Assembly: GCA_900752335.1 (NCBI GenBank) | Contig: CAADUZ010000010.1 | Coordinates: 1-40,610, forward strand | DNA length: 40,610 nt | Direction: 5' to 3' | DNA from: Clostridia bacterium | GTDB lineage: Bacteria > Bacillota > Clostridia > TANB77 > CAG-508 | In this document: positions 19,301-26,963 of the stretch, piece after piece | How the letters are laid out: each line of letters opens with the position of its first letter | Position numbering within the stretch: position 1 is the first letter of the stretch | Notes under the pieces: model-generated | What the model was told of the DNA's origin: nothing | What the model saw: only the letters and a program-made list of their open reading frames with translations | Database searches by the model: none | Position numbers and translations under genes: made by a program

Positions 19301-21434
19301 CACTTACACCACTTGCTGCTACTACACCATTTGGTGCTACAAATGTTACATTTTCAGAAACTGTTCCATTTGGTTTTGTTGCTGTTTCATTTTTATTTGT
19401 ATATTGTAGTGTTACTTTATCACTTCCGCTAGGTGTTAGTGTGTCTGTTGTTAAGTCTGTATTTAACACTACTATTGCACCTTTATATTCTGCATTTATT
19501 GCATATTCTGTTTGGTTTCCTTCTAGTTCTACTGTTATTACTTTATGTCCGTTTTCTTCTGATAATTTTGCACTCTTTACTTCTAATCCATTATCTAATA
19601 ATATATTTGCACTTTTTAGGTTAACATTTTCTATATATGAAGGTAATGTTATTTTTAATGTAGAATCTTTAAATAGTGCATTGTATGTGCTAGAAGTATC
19701 TAATACAGCTCTAATTTCTACGTTTTCGTTTGTTAAAACTGTAGTTAAATCTTTTTTGTTTAGTTCAAGTTCTACTTTTGTTTCTGGTTCTTTAAGTGCT
19801 ATTTTTGCTACTTCATTAGCTGTTGTTATGTCACTTTTTCCTTTTAATTCTACTTTTATGCTATTGAAGTTTTGCATTTGCTCTTTTGAGTAATCAATTT
19901 CTCCTTTTAAAGCTTTTATAACACTGATTTCTAGTTTTCCTTCTGTAACTGGTGCTGTTGTTGTTATTATTAGTTTGTTATTATTTTTTGAAGCTATATC
20001 TAGACTATATACTCCATTTTCTAGTTTTGTATCTTTATTTATTTTTCCAAGCTCTGTTCCATTTGCGTCCTTTACTGTAATTTCTCCGTCTTCACCTAAT
20101 ATTTTATTAAATATTGCTTGGCTGATTTCTACTCTTTTATTGTATGCATAATTTTTTCCATCGATTGTTGTATAACCTTCTTGTTCTTCTGCTGTTACGA
20201 ATTTATCATATTCTTGTGCAAATTCTAAACCAGTTGTTAATTTACTACTATTTACAGTTGCTATATATTTTGCAGTATATTCTGTTTCATTTTTTTCTTT
20301 TGCTTCGTAGTTTGCATATACATAACCTTTGCTTATGTCTTTAGATGCTTGTACTTCATAGTCTGATATTGCTCCTAGTTTCTCTGTATATTTAATTTCT
20401 AAATTTGTATTTTTTGTTATATTTGTTTCTTCATTATTGTATACGTTTATGTTAGATACTACTGTAACATTTGTATCTATTCCATTTGCCATTACATAAT
20501 CGTAAACTTCTTTTCCTTCAAATAAATATGTAACTAAATATTCGTCTAAAGCATTTTTCTTCCATGAAATGCTATCTTGCAAGTTTGATACATTTAATGT
20601 TACTTTTCCTGCTTCCATATCATATGAGTAATTGCTATTTGTAAATTCTAATCCATCTGTTTTTCCATTAGTTGCTCCTGTTTTATTTGCAGTTGCTGTT
20701 ACAATAGATGGCTTTGTTCCATTTATTTCTGGCACGCTTAATTCTACAGAAGTATTTTTTATTGGTAATGTACTATCCTTTACACCAGAATTTACTTTTG
20801 TTTGTAACATTACACCATATGTATCGTTTATTTTGTAAGGAACATATTTTGTGGTTTCTACTTTTAATTCTGCTTCAGCTGTTCCTCTCCAAGAAAGTTT
20901 GTTTATAACTTCTTTTTCTATTGCATTTGCTTTGCCTTCTCCATCAACATAGTTACCTGTAAGCTTACTTGTTCCTTCTTTAGCAAAGTAATCTAATGAT
21001 ACATTGTCCTTATTTAATATTTCTATTGGAAGTTCTATAGTAATATCTGAACCATTATTCAATTTATTTAACACGATTTTATTATTTTCACTATCTATAC
21101 TTTGAATGTTTTCATTTTCTATACCGTCTTTTAGCTTAAAGTTTGCATTTTGAAATTCTACAGTTCCATTTTCTAGATAGCCTGCATTATTAACCTTAAC
21201 ATTCAGATATAGTTTTGCATCTTCTGAACCTATATCAAATGTTTGATTATGTGTTCCTCCATAAAAATATGAGTTAAATTCGACATTTTTGTGATTTGTT
21301 TTAGAAGTTTGCTCATTTAACTCTTCATTACTTAACGCATTTGCTATTGTAAATTCTCCTAGAACTGCTAGATTAGCGCCCATTAATACTATTACCATGA
21401 TTAATGCAATAATTTTTTTAAATAGTTTACTCAT
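16377..21434 (-). CDS. Giant surface protein with DUF11-like and SdrD_B-type repeats
   Basis: A 1685-residue exported protein. The signal peptide is MSKLFKKIIALIMVIVLM plus a short region ending near IANA. The rest is almost all beta-rich: several Ig-like segments, DUF11-like repeats near 900-1000 and 1195-1290 (patterns such as EMTATVKNTGDKALENAKLK), and one SdrD_B-like domain at about 1338-1460 (IAGTAWIDEDLDGQRD, then GTYQFDNLPNGEYVV). A membrane segment and basic tail (KKRVLDKKN) close the protein, preceded by VSLVTGK, only loosely like a sorting motif. I chose ATG 21434 because GGAGG lies just upstream; the 15 extra codons of the longer frame cover the promoter leader and Shine-Dalgarno site. 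It is the first gene of the two-gene operon. Likely a structural stalk or adhesin; ligand unknown. Confidence 0.85.
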   Translation of the reverse strand: MSKLFKKIIALIMVIVLMGANLAVLGEFTIANALSNEELNEQTSKTNHKNVEFNSYFYGGTHNQTFDIGSEDAKLYLNVKVNNAGYLENGTVEFQNANFKLKDGIENENIQSIDSENNKIVLNKLNNGSDITIELPIEILNKDNVSLDYFAKEGTSKLTGNYVDGEGKANAIEKEVINKLSWRGTAEAELKVETTKYVPYKINDTYGVMLQTKVNSGVKDSTLPIKNTSVELSVPEINGTKPSIVTATANKTGATNGKTDGLEFTNSNYSYDMEAGKVTLNVSNLQDSISWKKNALDEYLVTYLFEGKEVYDYVMANGIDTNVTVVSNINVYNNEETNITKNTNLEIKYTEKLGAISDYEVQASKDISKGYVYANYEAKEKNETEYTAKYIATVNSSKLTTGLEFAQEYDKFVTAEEQEGYTTIDGKNYAYNKRVEISQAIFNKILGEDGEITVKDANGTELGKINKDTKLENGVYSLDIASKNNNKLIITTTAPVTEGKLEISVIKALKGEIDYSKEQMQNFNSIKVELKGKSDITTANEVAKIALKEPETKVELELNKKDLTTVLTNENVEIRAVLDTSSTYNALFKDSTLKITLPSYIENVNLKSANILLDNGLEVKSAKLSEENGHKVITVELEGNQTEYAINAEYKGAIVVLNTDLTTDTLTPSGSDKVTLQYTNKNETATKPNGTVSENVTFVAPNGVVAASGVSGYKEGAQDILSISDSPINVEVDTYSAKRTATISGTLINNYSNDISKVSVLGRIPAQGNKKIDTDEDLGSTFTMPLSAGITLADVDAANYKVYYSDNANAGSSLSDTNNGWSETARTSSKSFLIVFNDEYKISAGSKINFSYSVEIPENLVPNNNTYAMYKIYYTNNSEIGAMPENKVSSIIGFSTGTGPEAEITLSTATEVVREEQIVEMTATVKNTGDKALENAKLKVTAPEGTVHTEIEEGASAYTDSEERVKTISLGNIAAGQTVTVRYELRIEKGTVTTVTTNPDDGEVEIIEHKYPGDKEVQNVVSLVADNVTGELQSSPFTFTVLEGDLRIINAPDTYESETLRKGKIIRYNTTIENVSNDKDLSNVTLNLNFPEGIKVREVYYSDSKVTSNKITDGVTIDGNNVSVNVGELKSLRAFMNSDQGQNTGDEPVDINLRTKTYVYIEFEVEDFYGDLTTIMTAKADGINEQYSNVRRFHAEKVELSIEQAELEKQYIKEGTEYSYNFTIKNNGKIDSVTNKMEMTIPEGLSFIKATYTYNGETKTLGRASDGKFTITIPEMAAGTSATVEVTVKADMLPDKNDKEIKTVATLEAIGFDKITSNEVTAIIEYDPNANHGGGGDNPSAPDRYKIAGTAWIDEDLDGQRDSSEPTVANMQVILLNKDNSAIVKDPDTNEDKITTTSDNGTYQFDNLPNGEYVVVFVYDSSNYSLTEYHKEGVNDRFNSDAIDVNLTLNGERRIAGITDVLTIDGENVRNIDIGLYTANKFDLRLDKYVNKITLTTPTIGTRVDEYGRDTKVAKVEVLERNVGQSSAVIEYKIAVTNEGSVPGYVSKIVDYLPEKVNFSTELNPDWYLSENGNIYNASLANEVINPGETKEVTLLVSIRITEDLLDTLDNNAEIYESYNELGLQDIDSTAGNKVTSEDDMSKAEVVVSLVTGKIITYTAIILGVVALLGFGIYEIKKRVLDKKN

Positions 21435-21829
21435 AATAACCTCCATTTTTTTATAACATACAAATATATTATACGACATTTTTGCTGTTTTTTCAATACT
21501 TTCGCGCTTTTTATTTAACTTTTTATGTATATCTCGCTTGCTTCTCCTATTTTTTTCTTTTTAGGTCTTTTTTATGGCAGTATAATATATTATATAATAA
21601 TTATATTTTAGCATTTTTTATTAATATTTCAACTTATATATTTCTTATATTTTCTACATTTTTCGATATTTGTTTACGGAAACTCGATTAGAGCCATAAA
21701 TATTAAAATTATATTACATTTTCTTTACAATTTTACAATTAGTATTTTTTACCTATTTTGTAACTAATTTTATAATTTTGAATATTATATTATAGTTTTT
21801 AAACATATATTATATAGAGGTGATTAATT
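21435..21829. other. Divergent intergenic region
   Basis: 395 bases of extremely AT-rich DNA separate the giant-protein operon (leftward) from the small-protein cluster (rightward). The leftward promoter at 21468-21496 is clear. Several TATAAT-like words occur at 21581-21605 and 21771-21800, but none has a convincing -35 partner for the rightward genes. No RNA gene or open frame is supported. Confidence 0.7.
21468..21496 (-). promoter_or_regulatory. Sigma-A promoter for the giant surface-protein operon
   Basis: On the minus strand TTGAAA (21496-21491) and a perfect TATAAT (21473-21468) are separated by exactly 17 nt. The predicted leader to ATG 21434 is about 27 nt and contains the GGAGG site. 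This indicates constitutive or growth-phase expression rather than a sporulation sigma factor. Confidence 0.8.
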
Positions 21830-21982
21830 ATGAACAATAATAATATGAATATGGCTGAACTTATGTCAATGCTTGCAAAAATGGATAAGAAGGAATTAGA
21901 AAAAGGAATTAACAAAATGAGCCAAATGCTTAAAAACGGAGATGCTAATTCGATTATAAACGAAATTAAAAAGAATAATTAA
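21830..21982 (+). CDS. Small Met/Asn-rich protein (50 aa)
   Basis: A 50-residue frame starting MNNNNMNMAELMSMLAKMDK, with eight methionines and an amphipathic, Lys/Glu/Asn-rich helix-forming body. The ATG follows AGAGGTGA at good distance. The stop is 23 bases before the next gene on the same strand, so the two are probably co-transcribed. Its N-terminus loosely resembles that of the 128-residue neighbour (MNDNDMSNIIKQLNNMM), hinting at common origin. No known family recognised. It is below the usual gene-calling length and could be missed. Confidence 0.6.
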   Translation: MNNNNMNMAELMSMLAKMDKKELEKGINKMSQMLKNGDANSIINEIKKNN

Positions 21983-22005
21983 TTTGTATTTAGGGGGAGA
22001 TTCAT

Positions 22006-22392
22006 ATGAATGACAATGATATGAGTAATATAATAAAGCAACTTAATAATATGATGCAAAATAATGAATTTCCTGATAATATTAAAGAAGCTATCGGCAA
22101 ATTTTCCGCTTCTTCCAATAGCTCTGGTAATGTAAAACAATCTGCTACAAACACTAGCAACACTACAGATTCTCCCGATATAGATATAAATACCATATTA
22201 AAGATGAAGAAAATTATAGATTCCATGAATGCAAATAGAGATGATCCCAGGTCTAATCTTTTAAAGTCTTTAAAACCATATTTAAAAGAGAGTAGGCAAA
22301 AGAAAGTAGATCAATATGTTCAGCTATTCGGCTTAAGCAAAGCCTTTGAAATGTTTGGTTCCATGGGTGGTGAAGATAAACATGATATATAA
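22006..22392 (+). CDS. Conserved small hypothetical protein (128 aa)
   Basis: A 128-residue soluble protein. The N-terminal part (1-40) is helical and Asn/Met-rich. A Ser/Thr/Asn-rich linker (about 41-62) follows. The C-terminal block (about 64-118) carries RSNLLKSLKPYLKESRQKKV and then DQYVQLFGLSKAFEMFG. This PR-NLL-LKPYL-R-KKVDQ pattern is familiar from small clostridial hypotheticals, but I know of no assigned function. The ATG has GGGGGAGA upstream. It overlaps the next gene by 11 bases. Probably translated; role unknown. Confidence 0.75.
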   Translation: MNDNDMSNIIKQLNNMMQNNEFPDNIKEAIGKFSASSNSSGNVKQSATNTSNTTDSPDIDINTILKMKKIIDSMNANRDDPRSNLLKSLKPYLKESRQKKVDQYVQLFGLSKAFEMFGSMGGEDKHDI

Positions 22393-22717
22393 TTATCCAC
22401 ATTTTCCTACTAAATCTTATAGAGGTTATCCACATAATACTAACATTCCATATCCACCTTCTAGAAATATGTGGAATACTGTAAATAGAAATTCTTTTCA
22501 AAGTCCTACGGAACATAGGCATTCGAAGAAAAAAGATAAAATTTCTGATATAACTTTAGACAAAACAAAGGAACCTGAAGATACATATTTCGAAATTCTA
22601 GGAATTAAATTACATTATGACGATATTTTATTAATATGTCTTATTTTCTTTTTATATAAAGAAGGAGTTCATGACGAATACTTATTTGTGGCTCTAATTA
22701 TGCTACTTCTTTCTTGA
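22382..22717 (+). CDS. Small hypothetical protein with C-terminal hydrophobic hairpin (111 aa)
   Basis: The most likely start is ATG 22382, which overlaps the end of the preceding gene by 11 bases, has GGTGGTGA upstream, and gives 111 residues. A longer frame to 22346 has no better start. The N-terminal 40 residues are rich in Tyr, Pro, His and Asn (IYNYPHFP, RGYPHNTNIPYPP), a lysine cluster follows at about 49-53, and the C-terminus has two short hydrophobic segments in DDILLICLIFFLYKEGVHDE and YLFVALIMLLLS. The DDILLI-LIFFLYKE-DE pattern recurs in clostridial hypotheticals. Probably membrane-associated; function unknown. Confidence 0.7.
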   Translation: MIYNYPHFPTKSYRGYPHNTNIPYPPSRNMWNTVNRNSFQSPTEHRHSKKKDKISDITLDKTKEPEDTYFEILGIKLHYDDILLICLIFFLYKEGVHDEYLFVALIMLLLS

Positions 22718-22733
22718 AATATTCTAACTTAAA

Positions 22734-22760
22734 AAGCAGCAAAACTGTATATTGCTGCTT
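22734..22760. terminator. Terminator shared by the small-protein cluster and the mre operon
   Basis: AAGCAGCAA (22734-22742) pairs with TTGCTGCTT (22752-22760). On the minus strand the stem is followed by TTTT, which makes it the end of the mre-minC transcript. On the plus strand the T-tract is weaker (CTATTTG). Confidence 0.75.
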
Positions 22761-22802
22761 CTATTTGACTTTGTAATCATTTTTTGATAGTTGTTTTAAG
22801 TT

Positions 22803-23420
22803 TTATTCTAATATCAACTCGTCTTTGTCATTTATGTAAGCCGAAGTTTTAATTTTCTTTATTTCTCCGTCTTCTTTTTCTATTTCCTTTACAATATCTG
22901 CAATTCTTATTTGAGCTGCATCTATTTCTACCGCTTCTATTACTGCATCTTTATTTCCTTTAGCTCCTGCATGTGCCAAACCTCTTAAAATTCCTAATAT
23001 CACTATGTTTTCACTAGCTATCACTTCGGCACCCGCGTTTACGTCGCCTATTATTACTATACTTCCTTCAAACTCTAACCTTTGTCCAGACCTTAATGAA
23101 CCTTTATGAAATTTAGTTTCTGAAGTAGCAACTTCTTTATAGAAAGTTTTTTTAATTCCATGTAAGCCTAATACTTTAGGGCTATCAAATTCAATTTGTA
23201 CATTTAGGAATCTTTTAATAATTCCTTGGATTTCGTCCATTTCTTTGTTTTTTAGTACTTTCCCTGTAATTAGTATTGGTGTTTTATCTTCCTTATACAA
23301 ATTTTTTAGTTCGATAATTTTTCTTTTTAATTCAGATATAATTTCTCTTTGTTCTGCATTTTCGTCTATTCTAATAGATACTTGGTTCTTCTTAATACTT
23401 ATACTTATACAATTTCCCAT
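22803..23420 (-). CDS. minC: Septum site-determining protein MinC
   Basis: A 205-residue MinC, an inhibitor of FtsZ ring assembly away from midcell. The N-terminal domain (about 1-95) is of the FtsZ-interacting type. The C-terminal beta-helix domain (about 100-190) is unmistakable in IVIIGDVNAGAEVIASENIV and LRGLAHAGAKGN, the MinD-binding face. The start is 19 bases after the PBP2 stop, so it is the last gene of the mre operon. The operon terminates directly after minC, and no minD or minE is present here although many Clostridia carry them at this place. MinC normally needs MinD to reach the membrane, so a partner must be encoded elsewhere or be absent. Confidence 0.92.
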   Translation of the reverse strand: MGNCISISIKKNQVSIRIDENAEQREIISELKRKIIELKNLYKEDKTPILITGKVLKNKEMDEIQGIIKRFLNVQIEFDSPKVLGLHGIKKTFYKEVATSETKFHKGSLRSGQRLEFEGSIVIIGDVNAGAEVIASENIVILGILRGLAHAGAKGNKDAVIEAVEIDAAQIRIADIVKEIEKEDGEIKKIKTSAYINDKDELILE

Positions 23421-23439
23421 ACTTCACACTCACCTTTAT

Positions 23440-25521
23440 TTATCTTACACTCTCTATGCTAGACACTGCATTTTTATCTTCTGTTACTTTCTCTGAATTC
23501 ATACCAAAATATTCTTCCATTATTTCTTTAGCTACTTCTGCTGTATATCCTCCTGAACCTGCTTTCTCTACTAGCACTACTACTGCAATTTCTGGTTCGT
23601 CATATGGTGCAAAGCCCACAAACCATCCATGTGCTTCGCCTTCGATTCCCGTTTGTGCTGAACCTGTTTTTCCTGCTATATCTATATCAAAGTCTGCAAA
23701 AGTTGAATACGCTGTTCCTCCCGGCTCGCTTGTAACGCCCTTCATTCCTTCTCTTATAGCATCTAAATTTTCTTCTGATATGTTTAAATCTTCTTTTAGT
23801 TCATTTTCTGTTCTGATTGTATTTTTAGTATAATTTTCTATTTCTTCTTTTGATACTTCTGTTCCGTCTGGATTTATTATTGATTTTATTATGCTTACAT
23901 CAACATTCTTTCCACCATTTGCAACCATACTTATATATCTTGCCATTTGTAATGGTGTGTATTCATTAAAACTTTGTCCTATAGCTGCTGATAATGTATC
24001 CGCTGGATACCATGTATCATATCCCATACTGCTCGCTGTTTCTTTACTTGCTACTTTTCCACTTTCCTCTCCTGTTAATTCTATTCCTGTTTTCTTTCCT
24101 AATCCGTAACGCCCTGCATAATCTGCAATTATGTCTATTCCCATTCTATATCCTATATCATAGAAGAAATAATTACATGAATATTTTATAGCCTGTGTTA
24201 GATTTAGGTATCCGTGTCCTACACCATAGCTTCTATAATACCAACATGCTTGGTTATCTCCATAAGGATATACTCCTGTATCATTTATTAATGTAGATGG
24301 TGTTATTTCTCCTGTATCTAATGCAGCAGAAGCTACTACCATTTTAAATGTAGAACCTGGTGGATATGCACTACTTATTGCTCTATTTACATATTTGCCA
24401 GTTTCGTCATTTGCATCATATTCTTCTGAATATTTTTCTGGATTATAATCTGGATAGCTTGCCATCGCAAGTATTTCGCCAGTATTTACATTCATAACTA
24501 CTACTGCACCAGCATCTGCATCATTGCCTTCACCATATTCCCCTTTTGCTATGTCTTTTATATTCTTCTCTAATGCATCTTCTGCTACTTTTTGTAAGTT
24601 TGCATCTATTGTAAGTACAACGTCTGAACCAGAAACAGCTTCTTCTGAAATGTATTCATTAGTTATCGCTCCATCAACCGTCATATCTACTTGCTTTGTT
24701 CCATCAGTTCCTTTTAAATATTCTTCAAAAACATATTGTATACCATCTTTTCCTATTATATCGTCATTTCTATATTTGTCTTTTCTTTCATTATATTCTT
24801 CTTCGCTTATTGCTCCAACATATCCTAAAATATGTGAAGCTAAATTTCCAGAAGTATATGCTACCGTTGGTTCTGTAACAACATTTATACCAGCAAGTTT
24901 TGCATTTTGCTCTCTTATCTGAACTGCCGAGGTATTGCTTATATCCCTTGCTATAGTAACAGACTTTGTGCTACTATATCCCTTGTTTGAAATTTCATAT
25001 CTTACTGCCATTACTTTTCTTGCTTGTTTTACGTCTTCTATGTTTATTTCGTATCTTCCTTTTAATTTATTGAAAGCCTCTTCTGCTGAAGCATTTGCGT
25101 CTATCTCATTCTCTATTTTCCATTCTTTTTGTGCATTTTCATCTTTCTCGGTAAATTCGAATGGCTCTACTTTTATAGGTAAGTTGTCTATATATTCATC
25201 TTTGTTTCCTTCCAATATTTTAATAAATCTTTCTATTGCCAAATTTAATTCTTCGTCACTTACTTTTGTACTATATATTTCCACACTGTATCCAGTTTCC
25301 GTTCTTACCAATTCAACACCAGTCCTATCTTTTATAGAACCTCTTGCTGCTTTTACCACTGTTTCTCTTGTAAGCCTTGAATTAGAAGTTTCTCTATACT
25401 CTTCTCCATGTACAATTTGAAGATTAAATAATTGCAATATTAATATAATTCCAGTTATGTATACTATTACAGTAAGTATGTTATATCTAATTCTATCATT
25501 TTGGTTTTTTTCTTTATTCAA
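23440..25521 (-). CDS. mrdA: Penicillin-binding protein 2 (cell-elongation transpeptidase)
   Basis: A 693-residue class B penicillin-binding protein that cross-links peptidoglycan during elongation. One N-terminal membrane helix (about 12-33) is followed by a dimerisation/pedestal domain (about 55-290) and the transpeptidase domain. Its three active-site motifs are S390-T-F-K393, S448-C-N450 and K618-T-G620. The start codon is TTG, supported by GGTGG seven bases upstream; no ATG with a ribosome site lies nearby. Its place directly after mreD, and its domain order, fit PBP2 of the rod complex rather than the sporulation enzyme SpoVD, which I cannot fully exclude from sequence alone. Confidence 0.93.
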   Translation of the reverse strand: MNKEKNQNDRIRYNILTVIVYITGIILILQLFNLQIVHGEEYRETSNSRLTRETVVKAARGSIKDRTGVELVRTETGYSVEIYSTKVSDEELNLAIERFIKILEGNKDEYIDNLPIKVEPFEFTEKDENAQKEWKIENEIDANASAEEAFNKLKGRYEINIEDVKQARKVMAVRYEISNKGYSSTKSVTIARDISNTSAVQIREQNAKLAGINVVTEPTVAYTSGNLASHILGYVGAISEEEYNERKDKYRNDDIIGKDGIQYVFEEYLKGTDGTKQVDMTVDGAITNEYISEEAVSGSDVVLTIDANLQKVAEDALEKNIKDIAKGEYGEGNDADAGAVVVMNVNTGEILAMASYPDYNPEKYSEEYDANDETGKYVNRAISSAYPPGSTFKMVVASAALDTGEITPSTLINDTGVYPYGDNQACWYYRSYGVGHGYLNLTQAIKYSCNYFFYDIGYRMGIDIIADYAGRYGLGKKTGIELTGEESGKVASKETASSMGYDTWYPADTLSAAIGQSFNEYTPLQMARYISMVANGGKNVDVSIIKSIINPDGTEVSKEEIENYTKNTIRTENELKEDLNISEENLDAIREGMKGVTSEPGGTAYSTFADFDIDIAGKTGSAQTGIEGEAHGWFVGFAPYDEPEIAVVVLVEKAGSGGYTAEVAKEIMEEYFGMNSEKVTEDKNAVSSIESVR

Positions 25522-25542
25522 TACCTCACCACCATTCTTATT

Positions 25543-26076
25543 TTAAAAATATCTAGTAAGTATGTTCTTTGTTTTAAATACTTCTTCTAAAGCATGTCCT
25601 ATTTTCTGTATTAATGGATATATAACTATTGTAATTAACAGGTTATATATTACTTCAATTATTAATATGCGTATGAATTGTAGTATTTCTACATTAATGT
25701 CTAAAGCAATTATATTAAATATGTATCCGCCAATTTCATAAATTGCAGTAGATGCTGCTATCATAAGCATTATTGTTATTCTACTTTCCTTTGAAAAGTT
25801 TTTGTCCAAGTATTCTCCAAGTAAGCCTATAAGTCCAAGCATAATTCCAGAAATTCCAATTTGACGCCCTATTACTACGTCTATAAAAAAGCCAAATATT
25901 ATACCAAATATTAAACCTAGTTTTTTACCTGCAAATAATCCTATACATAGTATAAATATTACAAATAGATTTGGTTTTACATTTGCTATTGTAAACCAAG
26001 TAAAAAAATTTGATTGGATGAAATATATAATTAAAAAACTTACAATTATTAATAGTATTGATAAAAACTTTTTCAA
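25543..26076 (-). CDS. mreD: Rod shape-determining protein MreD
   Basis: A 177-residue integral membrane protein with five to six hydrophobic helices, in the order and size expected for MreD of the elongasome. Sequence conservation in this family is low, so position between mreC and the PBP2 gene is the stronger evidence; the NVKPNLFVIFILCIGLFAGK segment is typical. The start codon is TTG, with AAGGA 11 bases upstream. An ATG closer to that site is immediately followed by a stop (ATGTAA), so it cannot be the start. Such a mini-frame could lower mreD translation. Confidence 0.9.
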   Translation of the reverse strand: MKKFLSILLIIVSFLIIYFIQSNFFTWFTIANVKPNLFVIFILCIGLFAGKKLGLIFGIIFGFFIDVVIGRQIGISGIMLGLIGLLGEYLDKNFSKESRITIMLMIAASTAIYEIGGYIFNIIALDINVEILQFIRILIIEVIYNLLITIVIYPLIQKIGHALEEVFKTKNILTRYF

Positions 26077-26114
26077 ATTACATTTCTTCCTTTCTAAATT
26101 TTTTTATTTATACA

Positions 26115-26942
26115 TTAGTTATTTTCTATATTAGTTATAACTAGTACTGTGTTTAATTTATTAAAATCTACCGCTGTTTGCACAATAGCATATCTGTCAG
26201 TTATATTGTTTGTATTTACTACTTCTGTTATAGTACCAATATGAATTCCCTTTGGATATATTCCTCCTATTCCAGAAGTTTCTACTGTATCGCCCTGTAA
26301 TACAACTGCATCTGTTGGTATAAAGTTTGCTCTTAAAGTTGATTTATCTTCTAGTGTGCCTTGTACAACTATGGTATCTTCTGTTGTACTTATTTTGCTA
26401 GTAACAGCACTAGCTGTATCTACTATAGTTTGAACTTTTGCAGTATTATTTGTAACAGATATTACATGCCCTACCAAGCCACTATCTGCAATTACTGTCA
26501 TTTCTTCTTTTATTCCATCATCTGAACCAACATTTATAATAATTGTACTACTATAATTGCTAATATCCCTATTTATTACGTCTGCTGGTACTGTAGTATA
26601 ATCTGTATATTTATCTTTTAAATTCACATATTCTTTTAGTGTATCATTTTCTGCTTTTATTATCTCTAATTCCCTTAAAGACTGCTCTAACTCGCTATTT
26701 TTCTTTTTTAAATCTTCATTTTCTGATTTTAATGTATCCATGTCTGCAAAAAAACTATCGTTTCCAGACATTTTGTTCTTCAAATAAGTAAAACCATTTT
26801 GTATTGGCATAACAAATACATTACATATTTTTTCAATGTATGATACTTGATTTGCATTGCTATTAGTAAATACTACTAGTAATACAATAATTATTATTGT
26901 TATAACAACACCTGCGATTCCTTTTTTCTTATTTTTATACAT
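26115..26942 (-). CDS. mreC: Rod shape-determining protein MreC
   Basis: A 275-residue MreC. It has a short cytoplasmic basic N-terminus (MYKNKKKG), one membrane helix (about 9-28), a coiled coil (about 65-110, LKSENEDLKKKNSELEQSLR) and an extracytoplasmic beta-rich domain (about 115-270) containing the family pattern around DGIKEEMTVIADSGLVGHV. It links MreB inside the cell to PBP2 outside. It is 21 bases from mreB and 38 from mreD in the same operon. The ATG has AAGGA upstream. Confidence 0.95.
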   Translation of the reverse strand: MYKNKKKGIAGVVITIIIIVLLVVFTNSNANQVSYIEKICNVFVMPIQNGFTYLKNKMSGNDSFFADMDTLKSENEDLKKKNSELEQSLRELEIIKAENDTLKEYVNLKDKYTDYTTVPADVINRDISNYSSTIIINVGSDDGIKEEMTVIADSGLVGHVISVTNNTAKVQTIVDTASAVTSKISTTEDTIVVQGTLEDKSTLRANFIPTDAVVLQGDTVETSGIGGIYPKGIHIGTITEVVNTNNITDRYAIVQTAVDFNKLNTVLVITNIENN

Positions 26943-26963
26943 TTAGATTATCAGTCCTTTTCT

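Noticed and set aside
12959..20908. Long plus-strand open frames opposite the two giant surface protein genes (for example 14217-14852 and 19234-19893)
   Set aside because: They are antisense shadows of AT-rich, Asn/Asp/Thr-rich coding sequence. They have Leu/Phe/Ser-biased products, no Shine-Dalgarno sites, and lie wholly inside well-supported genes.
21780..21811. Sigma-E-like elements GAATATT and CATATATT upstream of the 50-residue gene
   Set aside because: The spacing is 17 nt instead of about 14-15, and the implied start site would fall on the Shine-Dalgarno sequence.
22002..22522. Minus-strand frames at 22002-22226 and 22253-22522
   Set aside because: They overlap the better-supported plus-strand small genes, lack ribosome sites, and have compositions typical of antisense translation.
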